The position numbers were made by a program, and so were the translations under genes. Of a stretch of DNA of 64,000 nucleotides, positions 48,080-59,025 are shown in pieces (the stretch's first letter is position 1; the number at the start of each line of letters is the position of its first letter). Origin of the DNA: Choanephora cucurbitarum (lineage: Eukaryota > Mucoromycota > Mucoromycetes > Mucorales > Choanephoraceae); assembly GCA_025331435.1 (NCBI GenBank), contig JAIWNI010000036.1, positions 202,149 to 266,148 on the forward strand, given 5' to 3'. Below the pieces are notes generated by a model. That model had not been told where the DNA came from, did not search any database, and saw nothing but the letters and a program-made list of their open reading frames with translations.

Positions 48080-49350
48080 ATGGGGCTTACCCTTAACTCT
48101 ATAGATAATCTATCAGGAAACATTGAATACAGTCTACAACAATATGCAGCCATTACACAGGCTCAGTTACTGGGCACTCCACCCTTAAGACAACACAACT
48201 CGCCTCAAACACAACCGACAGTATTGCAACAGTCTCGATCAGACACCCAACCTTCCTCATCTCAACAAGAAGGTCTACCTATGCAGGACCCTAATGCTTT
48301 CAATTTAGCCTACCAGTCCTTCTCTCCTCTTGTTCGTATGATGCCACCACAACTTCATCAACCTACTTTAGCATCTACTAAAGAACTATCAACTACACCT
48401 ATCAACACGATACCATCTTCTTCAAAAATACAACAAACTTTAGATGCTGCAGAAAATATCAGCTCCGATGCACCCACCCGTGTCACTCGTCCGCCCAATG
48501 CTTACCTACTGTTCAACAAAGAGATGAGAAAGATTTTAAAGAATCAAGACCCAAGTATGAAGGTAGCTGATATCAGTAAAGAAGTTGGCTTTCGATGGAA
48601 AAATATGTCAAAAGTAAGTATATGCCATGTCGATAAGGATGATAACTGACTGTCATTTAGGAACAAAAAGAACACTATATCACTCAAGCCAATAAACTAA
48701 AAGAAGAACAGAAAGCACTTCACCCAAATGCCATGTACATACGCCGATCAAGAGCCGAACTAGTAGAAGCAGGTCGATTAACCAAACATGCCTCTCAAGA
48801 CTCAACCCTAAAAAGAAAAAAGCGCTCAAAGAAAAAGAGAAACAAGAACTCATCTACTCCAAAGCATCCATTAAGCGCCTATATGTGGTATCTAACAGAA
48901 GTCAGACCAGAGACCATGCGTCATTTTCCTGGCTCCAATGTTGGCCAGATCAGCAAATTATGCGCTGATCGTTGGAACAGTATGACGGAAGAAGCTCGTT
49001 TGCCTTGGAAAACAAAGGCTCAGGTAGACAAGGAACGATATGCTCGGGAAATGCAAATTTATGCTATTCAGAACGACCATACACTTGGAAGAGGGACTCG
49101 TCAAAAGTATCGTACAGCTGCATTAAAACAAGCTAATGAGGCGTCCCTTGTTGACCCCTTATTGTACAAAACAATGCAGCCTCAACAACAGCTTTTGTTG
49201 CATACACAACAGCTATCTCCTTCCTCTACTGTCATCACTTCTTCACCTATGCTTCTGCCTCTAGCAAACCAACGTTCACTTAATGACGCCACTCTTTTAT
49301 CAGCATCTCCCTCTGAAACAGATTCATTTCTTGTAGATCATCAATGTTAA
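48080..49350 (+). CDS. Protein with two HMG boxes, the first of MATA-HMG type
   Basis: A putative DNA-binding protein. After a Gln/Pro/Ser-rich N-terminus, box 1 starts TRPPNAYLLFNKEMR and continues ADISKEVGFRWKNMSK, then after an intron (about 48614-48660) EQKEHYITQANKLKEEQ. The RPPNAY/LF opening is the MATA-HMG style of fungal mating-type and Ste11-like regulators. A lysine-rich stretch (LKRKKRSKKKRNKN) that could be a nuclear localisation signal leads to box 2, PKHPLSAYMWYLTEVRP with LCADRWNSMTEEARLPW. A low-complexity Gln/Ser tail follows. Two HMG boxes also occur in chromatin or mitochondrial packaging proteins, so a transcription-factor role is likely but not certain. It does not lie in a sex-locus context. 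Confidence 0.82.
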
Positions 49351-49464
49351 CCTATCTTGACTTTTCTGTTTTTGTGTTTTCTGCATTGTACAAAATTTTT
49401 TGTTTTATACCCTTAGAGGGAAGGAGGGGGGAATAATAAAAATCATGTTGATTTAAAAACAGTG

Positions 49465-50758
49465 CTAAAATAATAAGATACAGCAAATATAAGCTATTAG
49501 ACTGATGATGGCTACTTCTTTCACAGACATCAGAAATTGTTTAAGGAACCCAAATGAGTTATGTGTAAAGGTATCATGCATGCCAAGTTCTTCTTTTGAT
49601 AGATTAAAGCGGTATGTCTTGAGTGAAACAGCCCTTGAATGATGATAAACCAACAGACAGAGCAGAGTAAAGAGAGCAAGAAGACCATATTGAACAAAGA
49701 TAGTTATCTGATTAGGCAACCAACAGAGATGAGTCGATAGATGTTGAGGATTCATTTCCAAGACAACCAGTCCAGGAAACTGAACGCCTTGCGACATACT
49801 GAAGGTAGGTACAGTTATCTCTGGAATATGATCTCGATGAACTACTTTACAATAATCATGATCATCTCCTGAAAAGACAGCGAGTGGCTTAATCTTGTCG
49901 AGAATGAGTTCTGATAGCTCTTTGGACACTAGATTCTGATACTGGTATCCTCGCTGGTTGACAATCCAATTCAGTCGACTCTGTTGTCGATTGGGTCCAC
50001 AATGCTGATCCTCTGTTCGAAAGAGGGGAACATGTGTGAATAACAATCTTCTTGGGTGACTTGGAATTTGGTCCAAGATACTTCTGTCTGACAAGACAGG
50101 ATCAGAAGAAGAAAGTGAAATGGTGTCCATGATGACAAATTGGTATCCATGGTGTTCAAATGTGTAAGAAGTAGGACCAAAGTACTGTTTGAATTGTTCC
50201 ACTTTTGTCCTGTTGACACCTTGATCAAACCCAATATCATGATTCCCTGCCATATAGTGTATTTTGTCGCTGGTTGGGAAAATGGTATGAAATCGATTGA
50301 CTTCTTTTGCATAACTTGTGTTTTTCAAAAAGTAAGTTGGCGTAGTATTGACATGGTCTTTTAACTTACAATGCATCATCTTTCCATTCTCTTCCATTAT
50401 CTGATAAATCACCCATAATGATTACATCTTTTGGCTGAATCTGATACATCAAGTGGCTGTAATTTCGCTTCATATATAGACTACTGTAGAACTTGGTGAA
50501 AAACATGATAAGTGGATGTCGCTGATACGATTTGTCGTCCGTCATTTGTGGGTCAGCAATCAACATCACTTTAGGGTACTAAGAAGGATGTTAGGACTTC
50601 AATTAAATCATTTCTGTCAGATGATACAAAACTATATCGGCTGAAGACGTTGAAGCACATCGTTTAGCAGTGTACCAGAAAATGAAAAACTCATTCACCA
50701 ATAATACTGTTATCCATAAGCCACACAGTAGATGAATGAACAATTTTGTCTTGAACAT
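49465..50758 (-). CDS. Cdc1/MPPE1/Ted1-type membrane metallophosphoesterase
   Basis: A calcineurin-like phosphoesterase of the family that trims ethanolamine phosphate from GPI anchors in the ER/Golgi. An N-terminal membrane segment (FKTKLFIHLLCGLWITVLLV) precedes the metal-site motifs LIADPQMTDD, GDLSDNG, GNHDIGF, FTHVPLF and GDDHDYC. Two hydrophobic segments near the C-terminus (ITIFVQYGLLALFTLLCLLV and VAIISLIAYICCILLF) look transmembrane. An intron of about 55 nt with a GTAAGT donor joins REWKDDA to FYAKEVNRF. The first intron (about 50579-50632) joins in frame only with a weak GTTTTG donor, so exon 1 is less certain. The start is the ATG at 50758. It converges with the HMG gene 114 bp away. 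Confidence 0.83.
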
Positions 50759-50781
50759 GAAATATGGAAAAGGAAAAAAGG

Positions 50782-50788
<7 letters not shown>

Positions 50789-50822
<34 letters not shown>
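50789..50822 (+). repeat. (GA)17 microsatellite
   Basis: Thirty-four bases of uninterrupted GA dinucleotide, 30 bp upstream of the phosphoesterase start codon. Read on that gene's strand it is a perfect TC tract, the extreme form of the pyrimidine leader seen before many genes here. Confidence 0.9.
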
Positions 50823-50827
<5 letters not shown>

Positions 50828-53024
50828 AAAACCCTATTTTAGACGACAGTAAGACCTTGGAACTAGGCGAATTCTTGGAAGAAAAAAAAATAAAGTTATG
50901 TTTGTTTTAGATGCATATAGAAGGGTCACATACACTTTTATATGCTGCTGATGAGAAAGTACTCTCCAGAAGAAGAACCAAATTGTTCTTATTGCCATGT
51001 ACTGTTCAATTACCATACAACAAACTAGAGCTGCTTTTTTTTTCTCAACTCTCAGATCGAATGGGTGCCGAAAATTTCGATTCAAAATGACGCCGAAATA
51101 AAGGACAGTCAATGGGTTGCTTTGTGCCTGACACCATGCTTCTAAAAAAGAAACTGGAGCAGCAAACGCTTTACTCATTCCTGTACTTGCAATCCCTTCT
51201 CTCTTTCTACCTAAAACCATTTCAATGACAGATTTCGTGTTTTTTTTGCGGATAGATAAGCCTATTTTTTTTTTTAATTCAAGCCTCGGATACAATTGAG
51301 CATTATCTCTCTGCTTATTTATAAAATGAAGATATCACAAAAAAAGAATTCAGTTACACATGCCTTGCCCTTTGTTATCACTGCCCTTTTTGTGCGTGTG
51401 CGTGTACTACCAGTGTGGACCTTAACATTGATGTCGTTGGCTTTTCATAAAACTTTGTTTTGCCAGAAAAAAGAAAACTTAATCTCCGTCTGAAACTCGC
51501 TTTTTTTGGGCTCACAAAAGTGAGAGCTACACAAGATAACAAATAAGAACAAACCATAGTTCATTATAGAAGGAGTTCTTTCTTCTTGTATATCAATGCA
51601 TCAAGAGTTGCTGGTTGCTTTGAATTTTGCTTTCTATTAAAAAAAACCTATGTTAATCACAGCTCGAGCTTAAGCTTTGCATAATGGCTTTTTAACGATC
51701 ATTTATACAGTAGTTTGAACTTTCCTTAAATCTCCTAAACAATAGTGGTTTCTTGAAGTCCCTATTGCTTGAAGCTTGCCAGGAAGTCATTCTGTTGCCA
51801 TTTGGAAGTACTCTAAAAATCATGATATGAAAAAGTGTTGGGTAAACTCGAGACTTTGTCTTCAAAGTGTTTCAGACATTTTCGCGTCAGCAAAGCCCAT
51901 TTATTCGACAATTTGTCATCACTTGAATCCTTCATTCTTCTCTTACCAAACCCCTCCTAAAATGCCATTGACAATTTGAAGGGTGTATTGTACGGATCAT
52001 GTCGTTGAAGGTCGAAGCTAATACATATGCAAATGTTTTTTTTGGTGAATGCATATCAAAAAAATGATTAGACTTGTCAACAAGGATATGTACTGTCTTG
52101 CACATTTTTCGTCATTTATTATGATAAGTTGATGAACAAAAGAGCTTAGAACGAAAAATAAGTCGTTGTGTTATAAAAAAAAAGTTCGAATTTGGAAAAC
52201 GTACGAATAAACATTGCTCAGAGTTCATTTATATTAAACATATGTAAGCAAACAAAGAGAAAAAATGCAACAGCCACTTTTAGAAGAACACATTAGGGCG
52301 ATACTCTGCAAATTTCTACAGACATGCTCTTATGTAGAATGATGCTTTAGTGCAAGGCTGGAAAGAAAGCGATCGCACTTTAAAAGGACTTAATGTGTGC
52401 AAACCAGAAATAGTATCAAAATCAACACTGGGTCTATCGTTTTTTTTTTTCAAAGGATTACATCACACAACCTAAGGTATTTCTGGTCTAATTATCAATA
52501 ACCACACATGAGCCTCGTTATTTCTCTCTTCCTTTTTTTTTTAATTAAGCAACTGATTTAATGGATATTCATTGAAGCCATGTTTGAGGCCAATCAAAGA
52601 AATAGAGTGCGAGTCCATTTAGTATGAGTTGGCTTATACATCAATCAGTTTGTTAACCTGGTTGGTGCGCTGATAACCTATTGTAGTCGACCCATCACAT
52701 TCATCCAAAGAAATACTGCTTGCCTACTTTCTCCTGCTTAAATTTACTTCATATCAGAAGTTACATGGTAGTTTAAACTTACTTTCTCTTGTGATTCATT
52801 TTATGCATAGAAACAGAAAACATATCTCTTGTTGTATCAAGATTAGTCTTCATTGTCACAGACAATATCAACATTAGCCGTGCATCAGACCTACTTGGAG
52901 CTATAAATAGATCAAAACAGCAAAAAAAAAAAAAAAAAGAGTGAGACAGACAACATGGTTATCTTGCCGTACTCAGCTGAATTATGAACAACACAGATCG
53001 ATTTGACGGATAAGTGAGCCCCCA

Positions 53025-53518
53025 CTATATAAATAAAGTAACATTGATATCCAAGACATGATGATCTATATCATGAGTGGAATATGCTGATATTAGACTT
53101 TGAGTGACAACAGACATTTGCACCATACAATCAATTGAGATTTTCTTCTTCTTCAAATGGCCACTGTTCAAGTATGTGCAGATCACCAAAGAAGGTGTAC
53201 AGATATCATTATGCATCCACGACACTAGCGGAAGACTGAAAGTCGTGAGGGTTCCAAACACTTGCATCTTTAGAACTTGAACCAATCTATTGAGGAGACC
53301 AAAGAGATTCTGTATAAAAAGAAGAGAAGTAGACTTGTCGTCCATATCATTAATTTTCTTAATGCTTTTTCCGTTTTGTATAAATCATGCAAATGCGTAT
53401 CAAAGTTGTTCCTGCTCGGCTTCTGCTGACCAATAAGTTGGAATAAACTATAAATATTGAAGAGCTTCGCCCCGCTAGATGCTTTGAACAAGGGAATGCT
53501 TGCAGTACGACTTGTCAA
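53025..53518 (-). pseudogene. Decayed minus-strand coding remnant
   Basis: Two overlapping minus-strand frames (53270-53518 and 53025-53345) read like one protein broken by a frameshift. The blocks are PLFKASSGAKLFNIYSLFQL, NNFDTHLHDLYKTEKAL and QVFGTLTTFSLPLVSWMHND. The composition and helical pattern suggest former coding sequence of a lineage-specific family. I cannot name it, and the evidence is the look of the translation only. Confidence 0.28.
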
Positions 53519-54988
53519 GAAGACATGCTTACAAGTTCTGGCAGCATCCGGACTGGAACAAGAATTAACACAGCTATTACTTACATTGTCATCTTCTTAA
53601 TCATCGAGTAAGCAATTTCAGATTGATTTCGTATGTATTCATTCTTTCTTTTCTTAAGCAGCGTTCAGCTTTGTTTCTTGAAAGCCGTTAAGGTCTCCAA
53701 GCTGCTTTGATGGTAGTTTGTCTGTTCTAACGCGTTATGATTAACTGCACAACTTGAACAAACTTACAGTCAATGTGAAAAAGAATTATTGTTTTCTTTG
53801 TTCTGTCTGTGATACTTATCATCTAAATGGGCATTTTTGTTGTATGCTGAATCTTAGGTATAAAAATAGCTGAGCAACTATATCTGCGAGACTTTTGAGC
53901 TTCAGTATTGCAATTGTCTTGAGCTAATAATGCAAATGCTGTTTTCAAGGACAAGATTGAATCTATTCTTTTTTCTGTTATGAGTGTATTCCGCCACGTT
54001 ATCAATCGAAAAACTATACTGGAAGTTTGAATTTGCATCTTTTTCTTGTCCTTACCCATTTGCTTGACGGCATTTTGCTTTATCAACTAGTATGTCTAGA
54101 AAGGCAGGCGTCCATATTCATTGAAATCAACCTTGTTTACCCGCTAATCTTTGAACAGACTACATAAATGTACATTTTGATATACTTTCTGAAGCCTCAA
54201 AGCCAAAAGTGCCTCCTCAGGTAAAAATGAAAACTCTTCGGCTATCGCATAAAACGCAGATGTGTAGACAGGATGGTAGACAGCGAAAGAAAAAAGTATA
54301 TATCTACATCATGCGACTCTGAACAGTCGATTAAAATTGTGTTCCGTAATAAATCGGAAGCATTCAATACAATTCATAGGATATGGAGAAACTAGAATGT
54401 GTATCAGAGCGAAAGGAAAATGCAGATACGTTCTGAGATGGCTTGAGCAAATGTGGGGCAAAGGAGGCAGAATATGCATTAATAATGGACATAAACCTCT
54501 TAAACATGTCTCTATTGCTTTCAAACATTGGAGCATCCGCTGCTTGCAGAAAAGAAAGACGGAATGAAAAAAAATGAGCATACACGTCAGCTCGACACAT
54601 GCCAACCAAGATCATATCTCTGTGAGGTGTGGCAGGGCAGCAAAGTCAAGAGACGCTTTATCTTTGCCTATTATCGATTTGTCGGATCTTTCTTGTGGGC
54701 TCATTGGCCTGCCAGTTCCTCACCTTCTCACCCAAAAAAAATCAGCCAATTCGAAACTGAAAAACTCAAGATTAATATATCTTTCCTCCTGCAAGAAGAG
54801 GAGAACAGCCAATTGCGATATAATTAAGCAATAACTTGGTAAGCTATTGCTCTCTGACAGTAAACCTACCCATCTCTCTAACTGTGACTGTCTTAATCCG
54901 TTGGCCATTTAGATTTATTCCTTAAAACTTTTTTCTGGCTTTCTTCTTTCCTCCCCCCTTTATAGAAAAATAACAGAGACATAGGAAG

Positions 54989-56074
54989 ATGGCCAACAAG
55001 CTCGATACTCTCACCGTCAATCTTTCAAGCGCACCCTACCAACGCGCCTTCACTACCACAACCAGTCCTGTTGTCTTGTTCTCCGTTTTGGACCACTTTT
55101 TGCGTCGCGATGATCCCCAGTCCAAAGTAGTAGGTGCTATTCTTGGTGTTCGTAGCCTCGATGGCACTGAAGTCGAGATTAGAAACGCTTTCCCTTTGAT
55201 TTACACCTCCACAGAAGAAGACAAATTTGTTCTCGACAAAGACCATTATCGTAGCATGTACGATTTGCACTTGAGAGTTAACCCTGATGAGATCATTTTG
55301 GGTTGGTACACTGCTGGTGCCGATTTGACTCCTGCCTGTACACCTGTTCACTCTTTCTTTGCTGAAGATGTCGCTCCTTTCCAACCTATTCATATCACTA
55401 TTGACATCGATGCACTCATGAAGACTTCTGATATGGGTCTCCGTGCCTATGCTAGGTAAAATGAGATAGAGAAAAAAAGAAGAAAAAGTGACTGATTTTT
55501 TTGTAGTGCACCTGTTGGTTTCTCTACTAAGCCTGGAGATTGTATGTTCTTGTCTGTTCCTTGTGAAGTCAAATACCTTGATGCTGAAAGAAGTGGTTGT
55601 AAGTGTGTTTTTGAGTTAGTGCGATCGATTCATAGTTGACTAAAAGGAAAGGAAAAACAATCAATTTCTAGTGGATATGCTCGCTTCTGCTAAATCAAAT
55701 GAAAGCCGTTCTGCTTCCTTGATATCTGATATGGATCACCTTGAAATCGCAATCACCAAACTTCAAGAAATGCTTGAAAGAATCAGTAAATACGTTGACA
55801 GTGTTGTTGTAAGTGGATTAGATATGTATATATATATCACACAAAAGTTGTTAATGCTTGTATAATTTTATAGGATGGTAGTGTTCCACCCAACAATGCT
55901 ATTGGTAGATATATCATGGACACTGTTTCTGTTGTTCCCAAGATTGACAGCACAGCTTTTGAAAAGATGTTCAACTCTCACTTACAAGATCTTTTGATGG
56001 TTGTTTACCTTGCCAACATGACACGCACTCAATTATCTGTTGCAGAACGTTTACAGTTATTAGTCAACAACTAA
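54989..56074 (+). CDS. Eukaryotic translation initiation factor 3 subunit F (eIF3f)
   Basis: An MPN-domain subunit of the eIF3 complex, which scaffolds the 43S preinitiation complex on the small ribosomal subunit. The MPN fold is visible from SPVVLFSVLDHFLRRDDPQ through VVGAILGVRSLDGTEVEIRN, VLDKDHYRSMYDLHLRVNP and ILGWYTAGADLTP. The JAMM zinc-site spacing is incomplete (PVHSFF lacks the usual HSH...D), as expected for the non-catalytic eIF3f. The C-terminal helices run from LISDMDHLEIAITKLQEML to MTRTQLSVAERLQLLVNN. Three short introns are present. It is about 290 residues from the start at 54989 (MANKLDTLTVNLSS), typical for fungi. Confidence 0.93.
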
Positions 56075-56383
56075 AAAAAAAGACATTAGTGACATTGCAT
56101 CTACCCAATTTATTATTATTAAAACAAATTAAGAAAGAAAGAGAGAGACAAAGAGAAAGCAGAGGATCAACAAAGTTATCGCGTGTATGTAAATAGACTA
56201 GGCAGTATATTGATCATATTATTAGGAGAGATGCACTATGAAATGAAAATAAGGGGGGGAGACAGGGAATTTATATTGTGTGTGTGTGATGTACCTTTTT
56301 TTTTTTGTTGATTGTCCTATATATAAAGGTTATTTCTGTCTTTCATATTTCTTTCTTTCTTTTTTCTCTTTGTTGATTTAATC
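56075..56383. other. Intergenic region
   Basis: No gene. It has an AT-rich 3' end, a GA-rich run (about 56130-56160), a TGTGTGTGTG run (about 56275) and a CTTTC-repeat leader immediately before the PUF gene. Confidence 0.45.
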
Positions 56384-58610
56384 ATGCTGGCTGCTAATTC
56401 AAAGCCGCTGTCAACCTCAACTTCGACAACAACAGATACAGATTCAACTAACCTTAACCCTGCATATGAATCGCTTTTCTATACACCTTCTTCTTTCTTT
56501 GTCCCTAACCCACCAACAAGGCATGAAGAGAAGAACACTATAGAAGGGTTTTCTTCTTCATCATCAGATTCCTTCTTCCAAACCCTTGTAAATTTGGAAG
56601 AGTCTCCAGGAACATGTTTGACCAAAAATGATTTTCAGTTTGATCTTGCCTTTGCTAGACAATACCAAGGATCTTCATTGAAGTCAAATCATAGTCCTGC
56701 TTCTTATGCTACGAAACTGAGTTATACACAGGTAAGAAAGAAACTTTGAAACACGAAACACGAAATGATTGATTTACGCTTGAGCAGGAACAACCACCTC
56801 ATAACTATCCACTTTACATGAATGACATGTATCAACAGCAACAGATCATGCACGACTCATATACTTATCAACAACAGTTGAAAGAGGCAAATCAGTTGAT
56901 ACAAAAACTAGCCAACCAGCTTAGCCTAATGAATATCGAAATGGAAAAGGCAAATTATTTGTTTATTCGTCTAAAAAAGAAATTATCTAACTAATATGAT
57001 AAAAAAAAATTATAGAAAACAGTACATTTTCAGACAGCTTTAGAAGCAAAAGAAAAAAAACTGAAAGAACAAGAGCAGAAACTGATAATGACAAACCACC
57101 TGTATGAGTCTCAAACAAAGAGATTGAATGAATTGCTTGGAATGAACAGACTGTCTGTCAAAGAAAGCTCCGACCATGATCCAGGGTAAGCTTTAATGAC
57201 AGTCGAAGTAGATTACGCATTGTCCAGACAAGAAATGGCTTACTTTGCTTTAGAGTATTTAAATACAGTCTAGACACAATGACAGCCATGCATGATCGTT
57301 CCGAAATAATTGACAATATCGCCCATTGTAACACAGTAAGTTAATTATATCTAATGACAAGTCTTGGTTGATCACCTTAACTAATTTGTCGTCAGAAGCC
57401 CATTCCCAACACAAGAGACAAAAGACCTATGTTATCTTCTTGTCGCCTACTAGATAAAAATTCATTTACAGATTGGGATGTAAGTCTAAAATAATATGAG
57501 TAATCTGTCTCTTAAACTAAGATAAAATAACACTAGTCACTGGTTGAGCGTATCACAAGAGACACAGATCAACATGCATCCCTTTTTATGCAACAAAAAT
57601 TAAAATCCGCCACTCAAGAACAAAAGCAACTGATCTTCAAAGCTATCTTCAAACAAGTCTATGCCTTAATGACAAACCGATTTGGAAACTTCTTGGTTCA
57701 GCGATTGTTTGAATTAGGCACATCAGAGCAGATTAAAGCAGTGGCTGATAAGATGCGTGGTCACATCTTTGAATTGACATGTGAACCTTTTGGATGTCAT
57801 GTTGTACAAAAGGCGTTAGATTGTGTCGAAGAAACGTCAAAGGCCGAATTAGTTTCTGAACTGTTTACTGGTATTCCCGAGACAATCACACATAAATATG
57901 CTTGTCATGTATGGCAGAAGGTGTTTGAACTTCGCTGGATTCAAGTGCCTGCTCCTCCTGTAATGCAACGCCTTCACGCCGTACTCCAGGGTCAATGGAC
58001 TCAGGTAGCCTTGGACGAAACAGGTAGTCTGGTGATTCAAAATATATTCGAAAACTTGCCTGAAGTAGACAAAGTAAGTTAAGCCATACAATTTTGTGTA
58101 TGTTTAGTAACACTTTTTTTTCTGTAGAGGCCTGTATTGAATGAAGTATTAGATAACATTTTAGTAATCGCAAAGGGACAGTGGGGTAACTGGGTTGTTC
58201 AGCATATCTTGGAACAAGCAGAGAAGAAGAGTGACCGAGAAATGGCCTTCGATGCTGTGATTGAAGAAGCAGTTCAGCTGTCAATGGATCAATTTGCTTC
58301 CAAAGTAGTTGAAAAGACACTTCGTATCGGCGGACAGCAGTTTATTACCAAATTTATTAAGCGTATATGCGAAACCAGTTATGCAAATCGACCTAGAATG
58401 GCTTTAGTTGATATTGCTTCAGATCAATACGGTAACTATGTGATTCAATGGCTTATCAATCATGCATCTGAAGAACAGAAAGCTTTTATTTGCCGATCTA
58501 TCAAACGACATATGGTCTCGCTCAGAGGATCTAAATATGGTCAACGTGTAGCTTTCTTGGTTGAGAAAGTATTGAGAAATTACGAAATGACTACTTATCC
58601 TATGCAGTAG
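56384..58610 (+). CDS. Pumilio-family (PUF) RNA-binding protein
   Basis: A post-transcriptional regulator that binds 3' UTRs. The N-terminal third is Ser/Thr-rich and disordered, followed by a Gln-rich coiled coil (QQQLKEANQLIQKLANQL, about 56870-57170). The Pumilio domain spans about 57580-58600. Repeats with RNA-contact triplets are NRFGNFLVQ, EPFGCHVVQ, HKYACHVWQ, DETGSLVIQ, GQWGNWVVQ, DQFASKVVE and DQYGNYVIQ, then the capping SKYGQRVAF. Taken as repeats 2 to 8, the triplets N-Q, C-Q, C-Q, S-Q, N-Q, S-E, N-Q read backwards as U-G-U-A and then A/N-A-U, the canonical Pumilio site. Six or seven introns break the N-terminal part. The stop is TAG at 58608-58610. Confidence 0.9.
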
Positions 58611-59025
58611 ACAACCCTTTACAAGAACAAAAGTACTACATCTTATAACTCTCTGTATATGGAATCAAACTGTAATCTTTATTTTCTTTCTTTCTCTTCT
58701 TTCTTTATTTATTGTATCATCTTTAGCTGTATTTGACCTCCCTTTTTAAGAATAAAGTAAGATCTTCTGTATCAACTTGTTACTTGTTATCAATCCAAGA
58801 CTCTGTTTAAGAAAAAAAAAGATCATATAAAACTATCTATGAGTGAGATTATATATATAAAGAACTCATTTGGTAGCCAAAGACGTATCCCAATTCAACC
58901 TAAGGGTGCCTCTTCCCCTAACATGGTAGTGGAAGGTGAAACCAGATGATACATTATGAGTTTAAAAGTACGCTTTAGATTTCAAAAAAAAACAAAATGA
59001 GATAATTAATTACACAGTTGTTTGC
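58611..59025. other. Intergenic region
   Basis: No gene seen. It holds the PUF 3' end with CTTTCTTT runs and an AT-rich promoter region (ATATATATAAAGAA, about 58850) for the downstream gene. Confidence 0.45.

Larger units (their letters stand above)
50759..54988. other. Gene-poor region, 4.2 kb
   Basis: No intact gene found. Contents: a long (GA)n microsatellite, scattered short frames with no recognisable motif (50834-51295 minus, 51776-51979 plus), a decayed minus-strand coding remnant at 53025-53518, and a block at 54309-54834 with open frames on both strands but no family signal. The last 100 bp has a CT-rich leader (CTTCTTTCCTCCCCCC) before eIF3f. Confidence 0.4.

Noticed and set aside
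40819..49350. Possible sex locus, because an RNA helicase gene and an HMG-box gene lie in one neighbourhood
   Set aside because: The helicase is clearly PRP16 and the HMG protein has two boxes, several genes intervene, and no triose-phosphate transporter is present. The known Mucoromycota sex locus has tptA, a single-box sex gene and rnhA side by side.
54309..54834. Overlapping open frames of 75-100 codons on both strands just upstream of eIF3f
   Set aside because: Neither strand gives a recognisable motif or splice pattern, and open frames on both strands at once are as expected from local composition.
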